Shown piece after piece: positions 9,255 to 18,060 of a DNA stretch of 63,789 bases (positions within the stretch are counted from its first letter, which is position 1; each line of letters begins with the position of its first letter). Location of the stretch: NCBI RefSeq assembly GCF_023715845.1, contig NZ_JAMBOR010000020.1, positions 1-63,789 of the forward strand. The letters run 5' to 3'. The notes under the pieces were generated by a model. That model did no database searches, had not been told where the DNA came from, and saw only the letters and a program-made list of their open reading frames with translations. This stretch comes from Fictibacillus phosphorivorans. GTDB taxonomy: Bacteria > Bacillota > Bacilli > Bacillales > Fictibacillaceae. A program made the position numbers and the translations under genes.

Positions 9255-10454
9255 ATGGGTTATTATGATGGAGATCATGAATACTCATCTCGACAAAAGG
9301 GAAACCGCGGAGGTAAGTTTCTACCAGCTTTGCTAGGAGCAATTCTTGGCGGTTTACTTGTCTTATTTACAGTACCAGCATTAGGAGGTGCAGGTTTGCT
9401 TCCTGATAATCTATATTCTTCAAATGGAGAAAAAGATGGCTTAGGTACAGATGAAAATATAGAAAAACGAAGGATTGATGTTGATTTAACTACCAATGTT
9501 ACTGAAGCGGTCGATAAAGCTTCGGGAGCAGTAGTGGAAGTGATCAATATTCAACAAACTGATTTTTGGAGTCAACAGCCAGCAGGAACAGGATCAGGTG
9601 TTATTTATAAAAAAGAAGGCAACAAAGCTTACGTGGTAACGAACGATCACGTTGTAGCAGATGCAAGTCAGCTTGAGATCACTTTAAGCAACGGAACAAA
9701 GCTTAAGGGTAAACTTCGTGGGACAGATCCTTTAATGGATCTTGCTGTGGTTGAAATTGATGGCAGCAAAGTGACTGATGTTGCAGAGTTTGGTGTTTCG
9801 GGTGACTTAAAACGCGGAGAACCTGCCATTGCGATCGGGAACCCGCTTGGAAATTTCCCCGGTTCTGTTACACAAGGAATTGTTTCAAGTGCTGACCGTT
9901 CTATTCCTGTAGATATTGACCAAGATGGAAACCCAGATTGGCAGGTAGAAGTGATTCAGACAGATGCAGCGATCAACCCTGGAAATAGTGGTGGGGCGTT
10001 GATCAACATTGCGGGGCAGGTTATCGGAATCAACTCTTCAAAAATTGCTCAACAAGAAGTAGAAGGAATCGGTTTTGCGATTCCATCTGATGTAGCAAAG
10101 CCTATTATTGAGGACCTCGAAAAGTTTGGTGAAGTACGAAGACCTTTCCTAGGCGTAAACATCATTCCGCTTTCACAAGTAAATACGTATCATCGTGAAC
10201 AGACATTAAAGATTCCAAAAAGCGTAAAAGGCGGAATTGTTGTGATGGAGATAACACCAACCTCTCCAGCTGCTCGTGCAGGAATTAAGGAAATGGATGT
10301 TATCGTAGAGATCGACGGAGAAAAAATGAATGATCCAATCGCTCTTCGTAAGTTCTTGTATACGAAGACGAAGATCGGTGATGAAGTCGAAGTCGTTTAC
10401 TATCGAGACGGTAAAAAGAAAACAACAAAAGTTGAATTGGGCAAACAAACATAA
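9255..10454 (+). CDS. htrA: HtrA-type S1C serine protease
   Basis: A membrane-anchored serine protease of 399 aa with a C-terminal PDZ domain; HtrA proteins degrade misfolded proteins at the cell surface. Residues about 26-47 form the membrane anchor. The catalytic triad is H132 (TNDHVV), D162 (LMDLAVV) and S245 (GNSGG). The start at 9255 has AAAGGA (9237-9242) upstream, with a rather long gap of 12 bp; an in-frame ATG at 9213 has no ribosome binding site and adds 14 unlikely residues. The position after walJ matches B. subtilis htrC (yyxA). No CssR-type operator could be identified with confidence. Confidence 0.95.
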   Translation: MGYYDGDHEYSSRQKGNRGGKFLPALLGAILGGLLVLFTVPALGGAGLLPDNLYSSNGEKDGLGTDENIEKRRIDVDLTTNVTEAVDKASGAVVEVINIQQTDFWSQQPAGTGSGVIYKKEGNKAYVVTNDHVVADASQLEITLSNGTKLKGKLRGTDPLMDLAVVEIDGSKVTDVAEFGVSGDLKRGEPAIAIGNPLGNFPGSVTQGIVSSADRSIPVDIDQDGNPDWQVEVIQTDAAINPGNSGGALINIAGQVIGINSSKIAQQEVEGIGFAIPSDVAKPIIEDLEKFGEVRRPFLGVNIIPLSQVNTYHREQTLKIPKSVKGGIVVMEITPTSPAARAGIKEMDVIVEIDGEKMNDPIALRKFLYTKTKIGDEVEVVYYRDGKKKTTKVELGKQT

Positions 10455-10464
10455 AATAAAGATA

Positions 10465-10492
10465 GCAGGGGGCGATGAGCCCCCTGTTTTCT
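10465..10492 (+). terminator. Terminator after htrA
   Basis: CAGGGGG pairs perfectly with CCCCCTG around CGATGAG and is followed by TTTTCTTT. Confidence 0.85.
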
Positions 10493-10511
10493 TTGGTATA
10501 AGAAACACAAG

Positions 10512-10825
10512 ATGTGGACAACTTTTTACATGTATAACGTTTACAGAAGGAACAGAATTCGATAGGGTAAGATAGAGAATTGTGGATAAGTAAGGAGATT
10601 TGTAAAATGAAGATTATTTGTTGTAAAGAGCATGCTGAGCTTGCGATTGACATCATTGTAGATGAGTTTGAAACGCCTCCTGTTGTAGAGTTACTAACAG
10701 GAGAAGGTGAGTTATCAACAACATGTGAATACTGTAATGAACCAGGTGCATATAAAGTGTCGAACATATGAACGCCTACAATATATGGGCTTAATTGTGC
10801 ATATGTGGATAAGTTCTGGGGATAA
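10512..10825. promoter_or_regulatory. Cluster of DnaA-box-like sites around the CxxH gene
   Basis: The minus-strand reading contains TTATCCACA exactly at 10581-10589 and 10804-10812, and one-mismatch versions at 10512-10520 (TTGTCCACA) and 10817-10825 (TTATCCCCA). TTATCCACA is the consensus DnaA box. The last two sites sit in the short rlmH leader. DnaA-box clusters outside oriC are known in B. subtilis and, as I recall, one is near yydA (rlmH). Confidence 0.55.
10607..10771 (+). CDS. CxxH/CxxC protein of the BA_5709 family
   Basis: A small protein of 54 aa with two probable zinc-binding pairs, CKEH near the N-terminus and CEYC near the C-terminus, as in the CxxH/CxxC family found next to rlmH in many Bacillus genomes. 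Its function is unknown. The start at 10607 follows AAGGAGA (10592-10598) with 8 bp spacing; a longer frame from 10580 has no ribosome binding site and would begin inside a DnaA box. Confidence 0.85.
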   Translation: MKIICCKEHAELAIDIIVDEFETPPVVELLTGEGELSTTCEYCNEPGAYKVSNI

Positions 10826-10852
10826 CTTATTTGGAAAAGGAGTTTTCAACAA

Positions 10853-11332
10853 GTGAATATTTCGATTGTTTCCGTTGGGAAACTAAAAGAAAAATACCTA
10901 AAACAAGGAATAGCCGAATATTTAAAAAGGCTTGGACCTTACGCAAAGATAGAAATTATAGAGGTTCCTGACGAAAAAGCGCCAGAAACGTTAAGTGATC
11001 AGGAAATGAAACAAGTAAAAAATGCAGAAGGTGAACGCATTTTAGCAAAGATCGGCCAAGATGTTCATGTTATTGCGATGGCGATTGAAGGAAAAGCAGT
11101 CTCATCCGAAGATCTTGCTGAAAACTTAGATAAGCTGGCGACTTACGGAAAGAGCAAAGTCGCATTTGTTATCGGAGGTTCTTTAGGTTTAAGTGAAGCT
11201 GTCATGAAACGCGCTAATGAAAAAATATCGTTTGGAAAGATTACATATCCGCATCAGTTGATGAAACTCGTTTTAGTTGAGCAGATTTATAGGGCATTTC
11301 GGATTAATCGGAATGAACCTTATCATAAATAG
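10853..11332 (+). CDS. rlmH: 23S rRNA (pseudouridine1915-N3)-methyltransferase RlmH
   Basis: A SPOUT-class methyltransferase of 159 aa that methylates pseudouridine 1915 of 23S rRNA on assembled 70S ribosomes. The SAM-binding knot is visible as [13 protein letters not shown] followed by the C-terminal YHK end. It starts with GTG after AAAAGGAG (10835-10842). It corresponds to B. subtilis yydA and to the orfX gene of staphylococci, whose 3' end is the SCCmec attachment site. No insertion is present here. Confidence 0.97.
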   Translation: MNISIVSVGKLKEKYLKQGIAEYLKRLGPYAKIEIIEVPDEKAPETLSDQEMKQVKNAEGERILAKIGQDVHVIAMAIEGKAVSSEDLAENLDKLATYGKSKVAFVIGGSLGLSEAVMKRANEKISFGKITYPHQLMKLVLVEQIYRAFRINRNEPYHK

Positions 11333-11465
11333 GTGCGGTTATATTGAATATTCATTTGAATCTTTATAGGGTTATTGTAAGTTTTTATACGATAACGTTT
11401 GAAGTGAAAAGTGAGAGTTTCATAGTTAATACCTCTCTATAAATACTATTAAAAAATGACAATTT

Positions 11466-11493
11466 GCCATGTCCGTGAAGGATATGGCTTTTT
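11466..11493 (+). terminator. Terminator after rlmH
   Basis: GCCATGTCC pairs with GGATATGGC around GTGAA and is followed by TTTTT. The remaining spacer up to the ABC operon (to 11749) holds only the promoter elements annotated separately. Confidence 0.75.
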
Positions 11494-11647
11494 ATGTTTT
11501 ATTCTATGTTTATTTATATAGGCAACAGTAATGCCAAAGCAAGAAAAGAGTGAATCGGGGAGCAAAATTGTAATTAAATTTAAAAAATGCTAAGTAAGGA
11601 GGGTTTTTTTAAGTAAGGTGTCTCAATCGTGTAAAAACATTTTTTTC

Positions 11648-11680
11648 GTTCATATTCAGTTCATAAATAACCTCTATAAT
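11648..11680 (+). promoter_or_regulatory. Putative promoter and direct-repeat operator of ABC operon
   Basis: A TATAAT box lies at 11675-11680, about 70 bp before the ATPase start. No good -35 box is present; instead two copies of GTTCATA (11648-11654 and 11659-11665) lie 11 bp apart across the -35 position. An 11-bp direct repeat over a weak -35 box is typical of sites activated by OmpR-family regulators, and such a regulator is encoded just downstream. Confidence 0.45.
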
Positions 11681-11749
11681 CCAACTTGTAATCGATACAA
11701 AAGTAAATACAAACATGGAAAGAAATTAGTTGATTACAAGGAGGATCAT

Positions 11750-12763
11750 ATGAAAAGTGATTATAGAATGAAATCAGAAAATGTAAAGTATGCAGTCGAA
11801 GCACAAGGACTTATAAGGACCTTTGGCGATCATCGCGCGGTTGATGGAGTAGATTTGATGGTGCCCACGGGTTCTATTTATGGTGTGTTGGGACCAAATG
11901 GCGCTGGAAAGACGACAACGATTAGAATGCTGGCAACATTACTTCGAACTGATGCGGGATCAGCAAAAATTTTTGGTTATGATGTTGAGAAGGAATCACA
12001 AATTGTCCGACAGTTAATAGGAGTGACGGGTCAGTATGCTTCAGTCGATGAGTCATTAACTGCGACTGAGAATCTCATGATTTTCTCCCGATTACTAGGA
12101 CTTAGTCGTCTGGAGGCAAAACGGAAAGCGAATGATTTACTCGAGGAATTTGGGTTAATGGATGCTGCAAAGCGTCCATTGAAAAATTTCTCAGGGGGGA
12201 TGCGCAGACGACTGGATTTAGCTGCTAGTTTAATTGCACAGCCACCACTCATTTTCTTGGATGAACCGACGACCGGGCTAGATCCGCGTACACGAAATCA
12301 AATGTGGAACACCATTCGTCAATTAGTAAAATCAGGGTCGACCGTCTTGTTAACAACTCAGTATCTGCAAGAAGCTGATGAACTTGCGGATCGAATTGCT
12401 GTCATCGATCAAGGAAGAGTCGTTGCTGAAGGAGCCGTAAATGAACTTAAAGAATCGATGGGTACTTCATCCTTACATTTAAGTATCCAACACACGCAAG
12501 ATATTCCGAATGCTCGATTGATTGTGGAACAAGTCTTAAACGTAACGTCGGCGGTGTCTCCAGAAGGCCGGATGATTACTGCCCCGATGACGACTGCGGA
12601 TAGGGTGACAGATCTGCTAGTCGCACTTCGGGAGGCAGATATCAAATTGGCTGAACTAAGTGTACGAAAACCATCTTTAGACGAAGTATTTTTAACAATT
12701 ACGGGTGAAGGCAGAGGGGAGAACCTGACTCATTCGAATCATAAAAAAAGGGGGATTATTTAA
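11750..12763 (+). CDS. DrrA-type ABC transporter ATP-binding protein
   Basis: An ABC ATPase of 337 aa of the daunorubicin-resistance (DrrA) family, which energises export of drugs or lipids. The Walker A motif GPNGAGKTT, signature FSGGMRRRLDLA, Walker B LIFLDEPTTGLDP and the DrrA-typical TTQYLQEADELAD segment (Gln in place of the H-loop His) are visible. The start at 11750 follows AAGGAGG (11738-11744) with 5 bp spacing; the frame is open to 11618 but has no better start. It overlaps the permease gene by 1 bp (TAATG) and precedes a two-component system, suggesting an inducible detoxification operon. The substrate cannot be deduced. Confidence 0.92.
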   Translation: MKSDYRMKSENVKYAVEAQGLIRTFGDHRAVDGVDLMVPTGSIYGVLGPNGAGKTTTIRMLATLLRTDAGSAKIFGYDVEKESQIVRQLIGVTGQYASVDESLTATENLMIFSRLLGLSRLEAKRKANDLLEEFGLMDAAKRPLKNFSGGMRRRLDLAASLIAQPPLIFLDEPTTGLDPRTRNQMWNTIRQLVKSGSTVLLTTQYLQEADELADRIAVIDQGRVVAEGAVNELKESMGTSSLHLSIQHTQDIPNARLIVEQVLNVTSAVSPEGRMITAPMTTADRVTDLLVALREADIKLAELSVRKPSLDEVFLTITGEGRGENLTHSNHKKRGII

Positions 12764-13578
12764 TGGGAAAACAATCTACTATGTCGGTTTCTGACATTCA
12801 GCTGCGAAATAAAACTAGCTTCAAACAGACTATACAGAATTCGTTAACAATGGCTTACCGTGGATTATTAAAAATACGCCGAACACCAGAACAACTATTT
12901 GACGTTACCTTTCAGCCGATTATCTTCACCTTAATGTTTACTTATATTTTTGGCGGGGCTATTTCTGGAAATGTGCAAAATTATTTACCGATTATCATCC
13001 CGGGAATTCTAGTGCAAACTGTAATCACTACTTCAATTGTCACGGGTACACAATTACGGGAAGATATGGATAAAGGGGTGTTCGACCGCTTTAAGTCATT
13101 GCCAATTGCCCGGATTGCTCCATTAGCCGGGGCTCTGCTTGCTGATACCATCCGCTATACCATCGCCACGGTCCTTACATTCTCGATGGGATATGTATTA
13201 GGCTATCATCCTGAGGGTGGAATTGGTTCTGTAGTCCTTGCTGGACTGCTTGTCATTACCTGTTCATGGGCAATCAGCTGGATATTTGCCTTTTTTGGAG
13301 TTATTGCTAGAACAGCTTCAAGTGTTCAAGGGATCTCAATGCTTATTCTCTTTCCACTAACCTTTCTTTCAAATGCCTTTGTGCCTGCTGAAACCATGCC
13401 AAACTGGCTGCAAATGTTCGTGAAGTTCAATCCCATCTCCCATCTTGTGACCGCAGTCAGGGACTTGGCGAATACTGGAACATTGGGGTGGGATCTCATT
13501 ATTTCACTCACTGGCGCAACTGTTATCGTAGCTATCTTTGCACCGCTTACAGTTCGGGCTTACATGCGCAAAGCATAG
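12763..13578 (+). CDS. DrrB-type ABC transporter permease
   Basis: A membrane protein of 271 aa of the ABC-2 permease family with about six membrane segments after a cytoplasmic N-terminus. It has the family features RTPEQLFD, PIIFTLMFTYIFGGAI, and a LTFLSNAFVP segment followed by FNPISHLVTAVRDL. It overlaps the ATPase gene by 1 bp, so the two are translationally coupled. Together they would form an exporter of the DrrAB type. Confidence 0.92.
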   Translation: MGKQSTMSVSDIQLRNKTSFKQTIQNSLTMAYRGLLKIRRTPEQLFDVTFQPIIFTLMFTYIFGGAISGNVQNYLPIIIPGILVQTVITTSIVTGTQLREDMDKGVFDRFKSLPIARIAPLAGALLADTIRYTIATVLTFSMGYVLGYHPEGGIGSVVLAGLLVITCSWAISWIFAFFGVIARTASSVQGISMLILFPLTFLSNAFVPAETMPNWLQMFVKFNPISHLVTAVRDLANTGTLGWDLIISLTGATVIVAIFAPLTVRAYMRKA

Positions 13579-13668
13579 TGAATTATCCCAAAAATGTTGT
13601 AGAATAAATGGAAAGTGATGGAATACCGGTTGCTGAGGCGATTCAATTTTTGAAAAAGGAATGATCCT

Positions 13669-14349
13669 ATGGCAAAAATATTAGTGGTCGATGACGATTC
13701 GCATATTAGAGAATTGATTTGTGTCATTCTTTCTAAAGAAGGTTTCTCCTTAGCAGAAGCATCAGATGGAAAAGAGGCACTATCATTACTGGAAACAGAA
13801 AAAATTAATTTGATTATTTTAGATATTATGATGCCGAATATGGACGGATGGTCATTTTGCAGGGAGGTTCGGAGGTATTATTCGGACACTCTTCCGATAC
13901 TCATGTTAACCGCAAAAGGAGAAACTGCACAAAAAGTAAAAGGCTTTGACCTTGGTGCAGATGACTATTTGGTCAAACCCTTTGATGCAGCTGAACTAAC
14001 GGCACGGGTAAAAGTCCTTCTTAAACGGTATCAAATTACAGTGGCCAATCAAATTACGATTGGAAAAGTAGTCATTGATCGTTCGTCTCATACTGTATTA
14101 GCAGGGACAGAGCGGATCACCTTGCCATTGAAAGAATTTGAACTATTGTTTAAACTTGCCACTCATCAACAAAAAACCTTTTCAAGGGAACAATTAATCG
14201 AGGATATTTGGGGCTTTGATTATGAGGGAGATGAACGGACAGTTGATGTTCATATCAAACGACTGCGTCAACGATTTTCACAAGAAGAATGCCCGTTCAA
14301 AATTATAACGATTCGCGGTCTGGGCTATCGGCTGGAGGTAAGAAGTTGA
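13669..14349 (+). CDS. OmpR-family response regulator
   Basis: A response regulator of 226 aa. The receiver domain has the acidic pocket DDD at 8-10, phosphoacceptor D52 and the conserved lysine in YLVKPFD; the winged-helix domain contains IWGFDYEGDERTVDVHIKRL. AAAGGA (13655-13660) precedes the start. It follows the ABC permease by 90 bp and overlaps the kinase gene by a few bases. It probably controls the DrrAB operon through the direct repeat at the operon promoter; that link is inferred. Confidence 0.93.
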   Translation: MAKILVVDDDSHIRELICVILSKEGFSLAEASDGKEALSLLETEKINLIILDIMMPNMDGWSFCREVRRYYSDTLPILMLTAKGETAQKVKGFDLGADDYLVKPFDAAELTARVKVLLKRYQITVANQITIGKVVIDRSSHTVLAGTERITLPLKEFELLFKLATHQQKTFSREQLIEDIWGFDYEGDERTVDVHIKRLRQRFSQEECPFKIITIRGLGYRLEVRS

Positions 14350-15434
14350 AGTTAATAAAATTTGTTAAACGAATAGGCAGCGTGATAGCAGTCTCTATTA
14401 TTTTATTATCAGCTTGGTCTCTTGCTTACTTGTTAACCACATTGCTCTATACAGAAATACATTATTTTCCCAATGAAATAACAAGACAACACATCAACTC
14501 ATTTTTTGGATTATGTTTGTTCGTTTGCTTTATGTTTCTGCTAACAAGGAACCCATGGATCAGATCAAAGCAAAATGAACATTTATCTCCGATTATTCAA
14601 GCGATGAAAATGATCGCAGAAGGAAATTTTAATGTGGATCTTTCATTTTATACAAGCCGGTTCCGCGAAAGAGATAAGCATCATCCATACTATCAAATTG
14701 TCGAAAACATGAAGCTGATGGCAACGAAGCTGGGGGAGATGGAGGAAATGCGACAGGAGTTTATTTCGAATGTTTCCCATGAAATTCAGTCTCCCCTTAC
14801 TTCTATTAGTGGCTTTGCCCATGCCCTGCAGAATGAGGAATTGAGCCCTGAAGAACGTAGACATTATTTAGAGATCATCGAGATGGAAAGTCTTCGATTA
14901 TCCAAACTAAGCGAAAACCTATTAAAATTAACTTCACTAGAGTCCGAGCATCTATCCCTTGAACGAAAAAATTACCGGCTTGATCATCAGCTTCGCCGCA
15001 TCATTCTGGCCAATGAACCTTTGTGGGCTGAAAAGGATATTAACATGGATATCTCTCTGGATCATGTGATGATTACAGCAGATGAGGAGCTCATGGATCA
15101 AGTATGGATTAATATTATTCATAATAGTATTAAATTCACACAACAAAGAGGCACCATTTCAATCACTGCCTATACCCTAGAGGATGGCAGCGTACAAGTA
15201 ATGATACGGGATACAGGAATCGGCATGGAAAAAGATACAATCATGCATATCTTTGAACGTTTTTATAAGGCGGATCAATCTAGAAATCGGAAGTCTGGAG
15301 GAAATGGGCTGGGTCTTTCCATTGTTAAAAAAATCATTGATCTGCACAAAGGTGAAATTCGAGTGCAGAGTGAAGTCGGAAAAGGAACAGCGATTACTGT
15401 TACTTTAAGTGGAAATATTCAGGGTGAAAGATAG
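14346..15434 (+). CDS. Sensor histidine kinase
   Basis: A membrane histidine kinase of 362 aa. Two N-terminal membrane segments (about 10-35 and 52-72) enclose a very short external loop of about 20 residues, so it is more likely to sense a signal in or near the membrane, or the transporter itself. A HAMP-like linker, HisKA with SHEIQSPLTS and a HATPase domain with GNGLGLSIVKKI follow. The start is TTG at 14346, supported by GGAGGT (14334-14339); an in-frame ATG at 14289 lies deep inside the regulator gene. It overlaps the response regulator by 4 bp. Confidence 0.92.
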   Translation: MKLIKFVKRIGSVIAVSIILLSAWSLAYLLTTLLYTEIHYFPNEITRQHINSFFGLCLFVCFMFLLTRNPWIRSKQNEHLSPIIQAMKMIAEGNFNVDLSFYTSRFRERDKHHPYYQIVENMKLMATKLGEMEEMRQEFISNVSHEIQSPLTSISGFAHALQNEELSPEERRHYLEIIEMESLRLSKLSENLLKLTSLESEHLSLERKNYRLDHQLRRIILANEPLWAEKDINMDISLDHVMITADEELMDQVWINIIHNSIKFTQQRGTISITAYTLEDGSVQVMIRDTGIGMEKDTIMHIFERFYKADQSRNRKSGGNGLGLSIVKKIIDLHKGEIRVQSEVGKGTAITVTLSGNIQGER

Positions 15435-15544
15435 AAAAAACAAAAATGAGATCATCCAAGAGGCACTAATGGTGTAAAAATATGGAAGTGTATTTGTCTT
15501 TTTAAATTTGTTTCGTGATAAAAAATATTTGGTAATGAAGAAGA

Positions 15545-15679
15545 GCTATTAACATTCGTACAGAAGAAGGTGTATCTAGATTGAATAGCTATAAACTTGA
15601 AGAAAAAATTAAATTGCCAAACCTCTTATTAAATAAAAAGATATTAGGAAATGCGATGATAGTTAGTGGGAAAAAATAA
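15545..15679 (+). pseudogene. Possible short gene remnant
   Basis: An open frame of about 44 codons without a start codon near its beginning runs from 15545 to a TAA at 15677-15679, with the readable stretch RTEEGVSRLNSYKLEEK. A TTG at 15581 could start a 32-aa peptide, but no ribosome binding site is present. I do not recognise it. It may be the remains of a gene lost between the kinase and the membrane protein gene. Confidence 0.2.
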
Positions 15680-15700
15680 CGAGACTATTCTTTTAAAGCC

Positions 15701-16258
15701 TTATCTTTTACGATTCAATAAATCTAACAATCTTTTTAAAAATGCAAAACTAATACCAACCCAAATCCAACTATAGATAAAAGAAAATAGAAGGATAAAA
15801 ACAACCGTTGGAAAATGGAAACTCTGTGAAATGGGTGGTCCTAATACAGGAAATTGTACGCCATATAATAAAAAGATTATGCCAATGAATAAAAACAGAG
15901 CTCCACTTAGTATGATATTTATCTTTTTTTCATAAAAGTGGGAAGCGAGGCCGATTCCTAATCCTAATAACCCCGTAGTAAAAGGAAAAACAATGAGTTC
16001 GCTTGGCATTAGAATCATTAAGAGAAAAATCGTTACCATATAAGCTACCATTCCAAGAGATTTTGAAAAAATCGTACAAATCATAATTGGAGCTGTTGCA
16101 AAGGGACTCACAAAGTAACCAACTACCGGAAAAGCACCACCTGCTGTCTGGAACAGGGTTGCAAGGCTGCTAAGTATAGAGGCAATCATAAGTTGTTTAA
16201 TTTTTGGCATGTCGTTGAATGTACGATGAAGAGATTTGATGACTAAGGAAACAGACAT
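15701..16258 (-). CDS. Hypothetical membrane protein, ECF S-component-like
   Basis: An integral membrane protein of 185 aa with about five to six hydrophobic segments and short loops. Length, topology and the N-terminal pattern (QLMIASILSSLATLFQ, then a Gly/Pro-rich loop) resemble substrate-binding S components of ECF vitamin transporters or related small transporters, but I cannot assign a substrate. The ATG at 16258 is preferred: GAGGTG lies 7 bp upstream and overlaps a GTG (16267) that would otherwise be used. No ECF ATPase genes are nearby. Confidence 0.7.
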   Translation of the reverse strand: MSVSLVIKSLHRTFNDMPKIKQLMIASILSSLATLFQTAGGAFPVVGYFVSPFATAPIMICTIFSKSLGMVAYMVTIFLLMILMPSELIVFPFTTGLLGLGIGLASHFYEKKINIILSGALFLFIGIIFLLYGVQFPVLGPPISQSFHFPTVVFILLFSFIYSWIWVGISFAFLKRLLDLLNRKR

Positions 16259-16430
16259 GAATTTCACCTCTTTTTAATAACCAATCGACAAAGGAAAAGA
16301 TGCTTCAAAGCGACCATTTTCTTTGTCGTTTTTGTTTGAGTACAGACTTCCTTACCTAATATGATTGAAAGGTTATTTTCGAATGCGAATGGTAAGGATA
16401 GTAAAAAGTTGTTCTGAAAAGAGGAATCGT

Positions 16431-18020
16431 ATGAAAGCAACAGATTTACTTGTTCGATGTTTAGAAAATGAGGGAGTTGAGTATGTTTTTGGGATCATGG
16501 GGAAGGAAACTCTTGACCTGATCCATTCGTTGTCAAAATCAAAACAAATAACATATATAAATGTTCGCCATGAACAAGCGGCTGCTTTTATGGCAGATAT
16601 ATATGGTAGGTTATCGAAGAAGGTGGGTGTTTGTACCGCAACATTAGGTCCTGGTGCTACAAATCTGTTGACTGGAATTTCAAGTGCTCAACTAGATCAT
16701 TCTCCCGTTGTAGCGATTACTGGACAAGCGGGTTTTGAAAAGCAGCATCAAGAGTCACATCAATATATCGATATTGTTAAAATCTTTGAACCTGCTACAA
16801 AGTGGAGTGTGCAAATAAAAGATTCCGAAACGATTCCAAAGATCATTCGAAAGTCCTTTCGATTAGCACAAATGGAAAAGAAGGGTGCTGTTTTGATAGA
16901 ATTACCGGAAAATTTAGCATCACAAATGGTATCTAAACAGCCAATACCTGTTACCTCTATCCCTACAGGTACACCTGATACACAAACTTTGGAAAGTACA
17001 GGTTCCTTATTAGGACAATATCAGAAACCACTCATAATCGTAGGTAATGGGGTAATTCGGCAAGGAGCGGTAAAGGAACTCGTAACCTTTATAGAAAAGT
17101 TAAAATCACCTGTTATTCATAGTTTTATGGCTAAAGGCATACTACCTAAAAATCACCCACAAAATTATTATACGTTTGGCTTTAGTGAAAAGGATGAAGT
17201 CTTATCCATTATAGAGGAAGCGGATTTGTTATTCGTTATTGGGTATGATTTTGTTGAAAAACCTCCAAAGGATTGGAATAAAAAGCAGCGTCCTATCTTA
17301 CATATCGATTCACTGCCAGCAGAGATGGATGAACACTATCCTCTAAAAGGAGAATTGGTTGGTGATTTGGACCAGACGTTACAGGAACTCAATAAAGTAG
17401 ATCTTCCAACGAAACCATGGTTTCCAGCTGGGAATACTAAAGAAAAAATTAAGTTGGTCTACCAAATCGATAATGCAGTCCAACAAAATGAGCCTTTAAC
17501 CATAAAAAATGTCTTGAAGGTCATTGAAACAGTCACAACCGAACAAACGATTATCCTTTCTGATGTGGGGGCTCACAAGGTATCGATCGCCCGTACGTTC
17601 CAACCCAAACAAGCGGGTCGACTCATCATATCCAATGGATTAGCTTCCATGGGAATTGCATTGCCAGGTTCTATTGGTGCTAAGTTAGCCCGCCCAGATG
17701 CCCCGGTTATTTGTATCACTGGAGATGGTGGGGCACTGATGAATATAACAGAACTTGAAACGGCTAAACGTTTAGGTCTATCATTTATCGTTATCATTTT
17801 AAATAACGCAACATTAAAATTAGAAAAAGAAATGATGCAGCAAAAGTTCAATAGTAGCTTTGGAACTTCTTTTACCAACCCTGATTTTGTGCAATTGGCT
17901 AACAGTTTTGGCGTAAAAGGTGTAAGACCAAAACAATTAAATGAGTTGGAACAGGTACTAGAGGAAGCTTTAAAGCAGACAAAAGAAATAACCTTGATTG
18001 ATGTTCAAATGGCCGAATAA
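16431..18020 (+). CDS. Thiamine diphosphate-dependent acetolactate synthase-like enzyme
   Basis: A ThDP enzyme of 529 aa related to acetolactate synthase large subunits and the oxalyl-CoA/sulfoacetaldehyde group. The catalytic glutamate E48 is in VRHEQAAAFMAD and the ThDP/magnesium motif GDGGALMNITE...NNA is near 435-465; the central domain resembles the FAD- or CoA-binding fold. The start at 16431 follows AAAGAGG (16418-16424); upstream in-frame starts lack a ribosome binding site. There is no small subunit (ilvN) or alsD next to it, so it is more likely a catabolic or specialised enzyme. The exact substrate cannot be read from sequence. Confidence 0.85.
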   Translation: MKATDLLVRCLENEGVEYVFGIMGKETLDLIHSLSKSKQITYINVRHEQAAAFMADIYGRLSKKVGVCTATLGPGATNLLTGISSAQLDHSPVVAITGQAGFEKQHQESHQYIDIVKIFEPATKWSVQIKDSETIPKIIRKSFRLAQMEKKGAVLIELPENLASQMVSKQPIPVTSIPTGTPDTQTLESTGSLLGQYQKPLIIVGNGVIRQGAVKELVTFIEKLKSPVIHSFMAKGILPKNHPQNYYTFGFSEKDEVLSIIEEADLLFVIGYDFVEKPPKDWNKKQRPILHIDSLPAEMDEHYPLKGELVGDLDQTLQELNKVDLPTKPWFPAGNTKEKIKLVYQIDNAVQQNEPLTIKNVLKVIETVTTEQTIILSDVGAHKVSIARTFQPKQAGRLIISNGLASMGIALPGSIGAKLARPDAPVICITGDGGALMNITELETAKRLGLSFIVIILNNATLKLEKEMMQQKFNSSFGTSFTNPDFVQLANSFGVKGVRPKQLNELEQVLEEALKQTKEITLIDVQMAE

Positions 18021-18028
18021 AAGATACA

Positions 18029-18056
18029 AGGAGACGATTGGTCTCCTTTTTTGTTT
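18029..18056 (+). terminator. Terminator after ThDP enzyme gene
   Basis: AGGAGAC pairs with GTCTCCT around GATTG and is followed by TTTTTT. It lies in the 40-bp gap before the convergent sugar-dehydrogenase-like gene. Confidence 0.8.
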
Positions 18057-18060
18057 GGAA

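Noticed and set aside
10853-11332. SCCmec-type attachment site in rlmH
   Set aside because: The gene is intact and is followed by an ordinary terminator; no recombinase or direct repeat is seen downstream.
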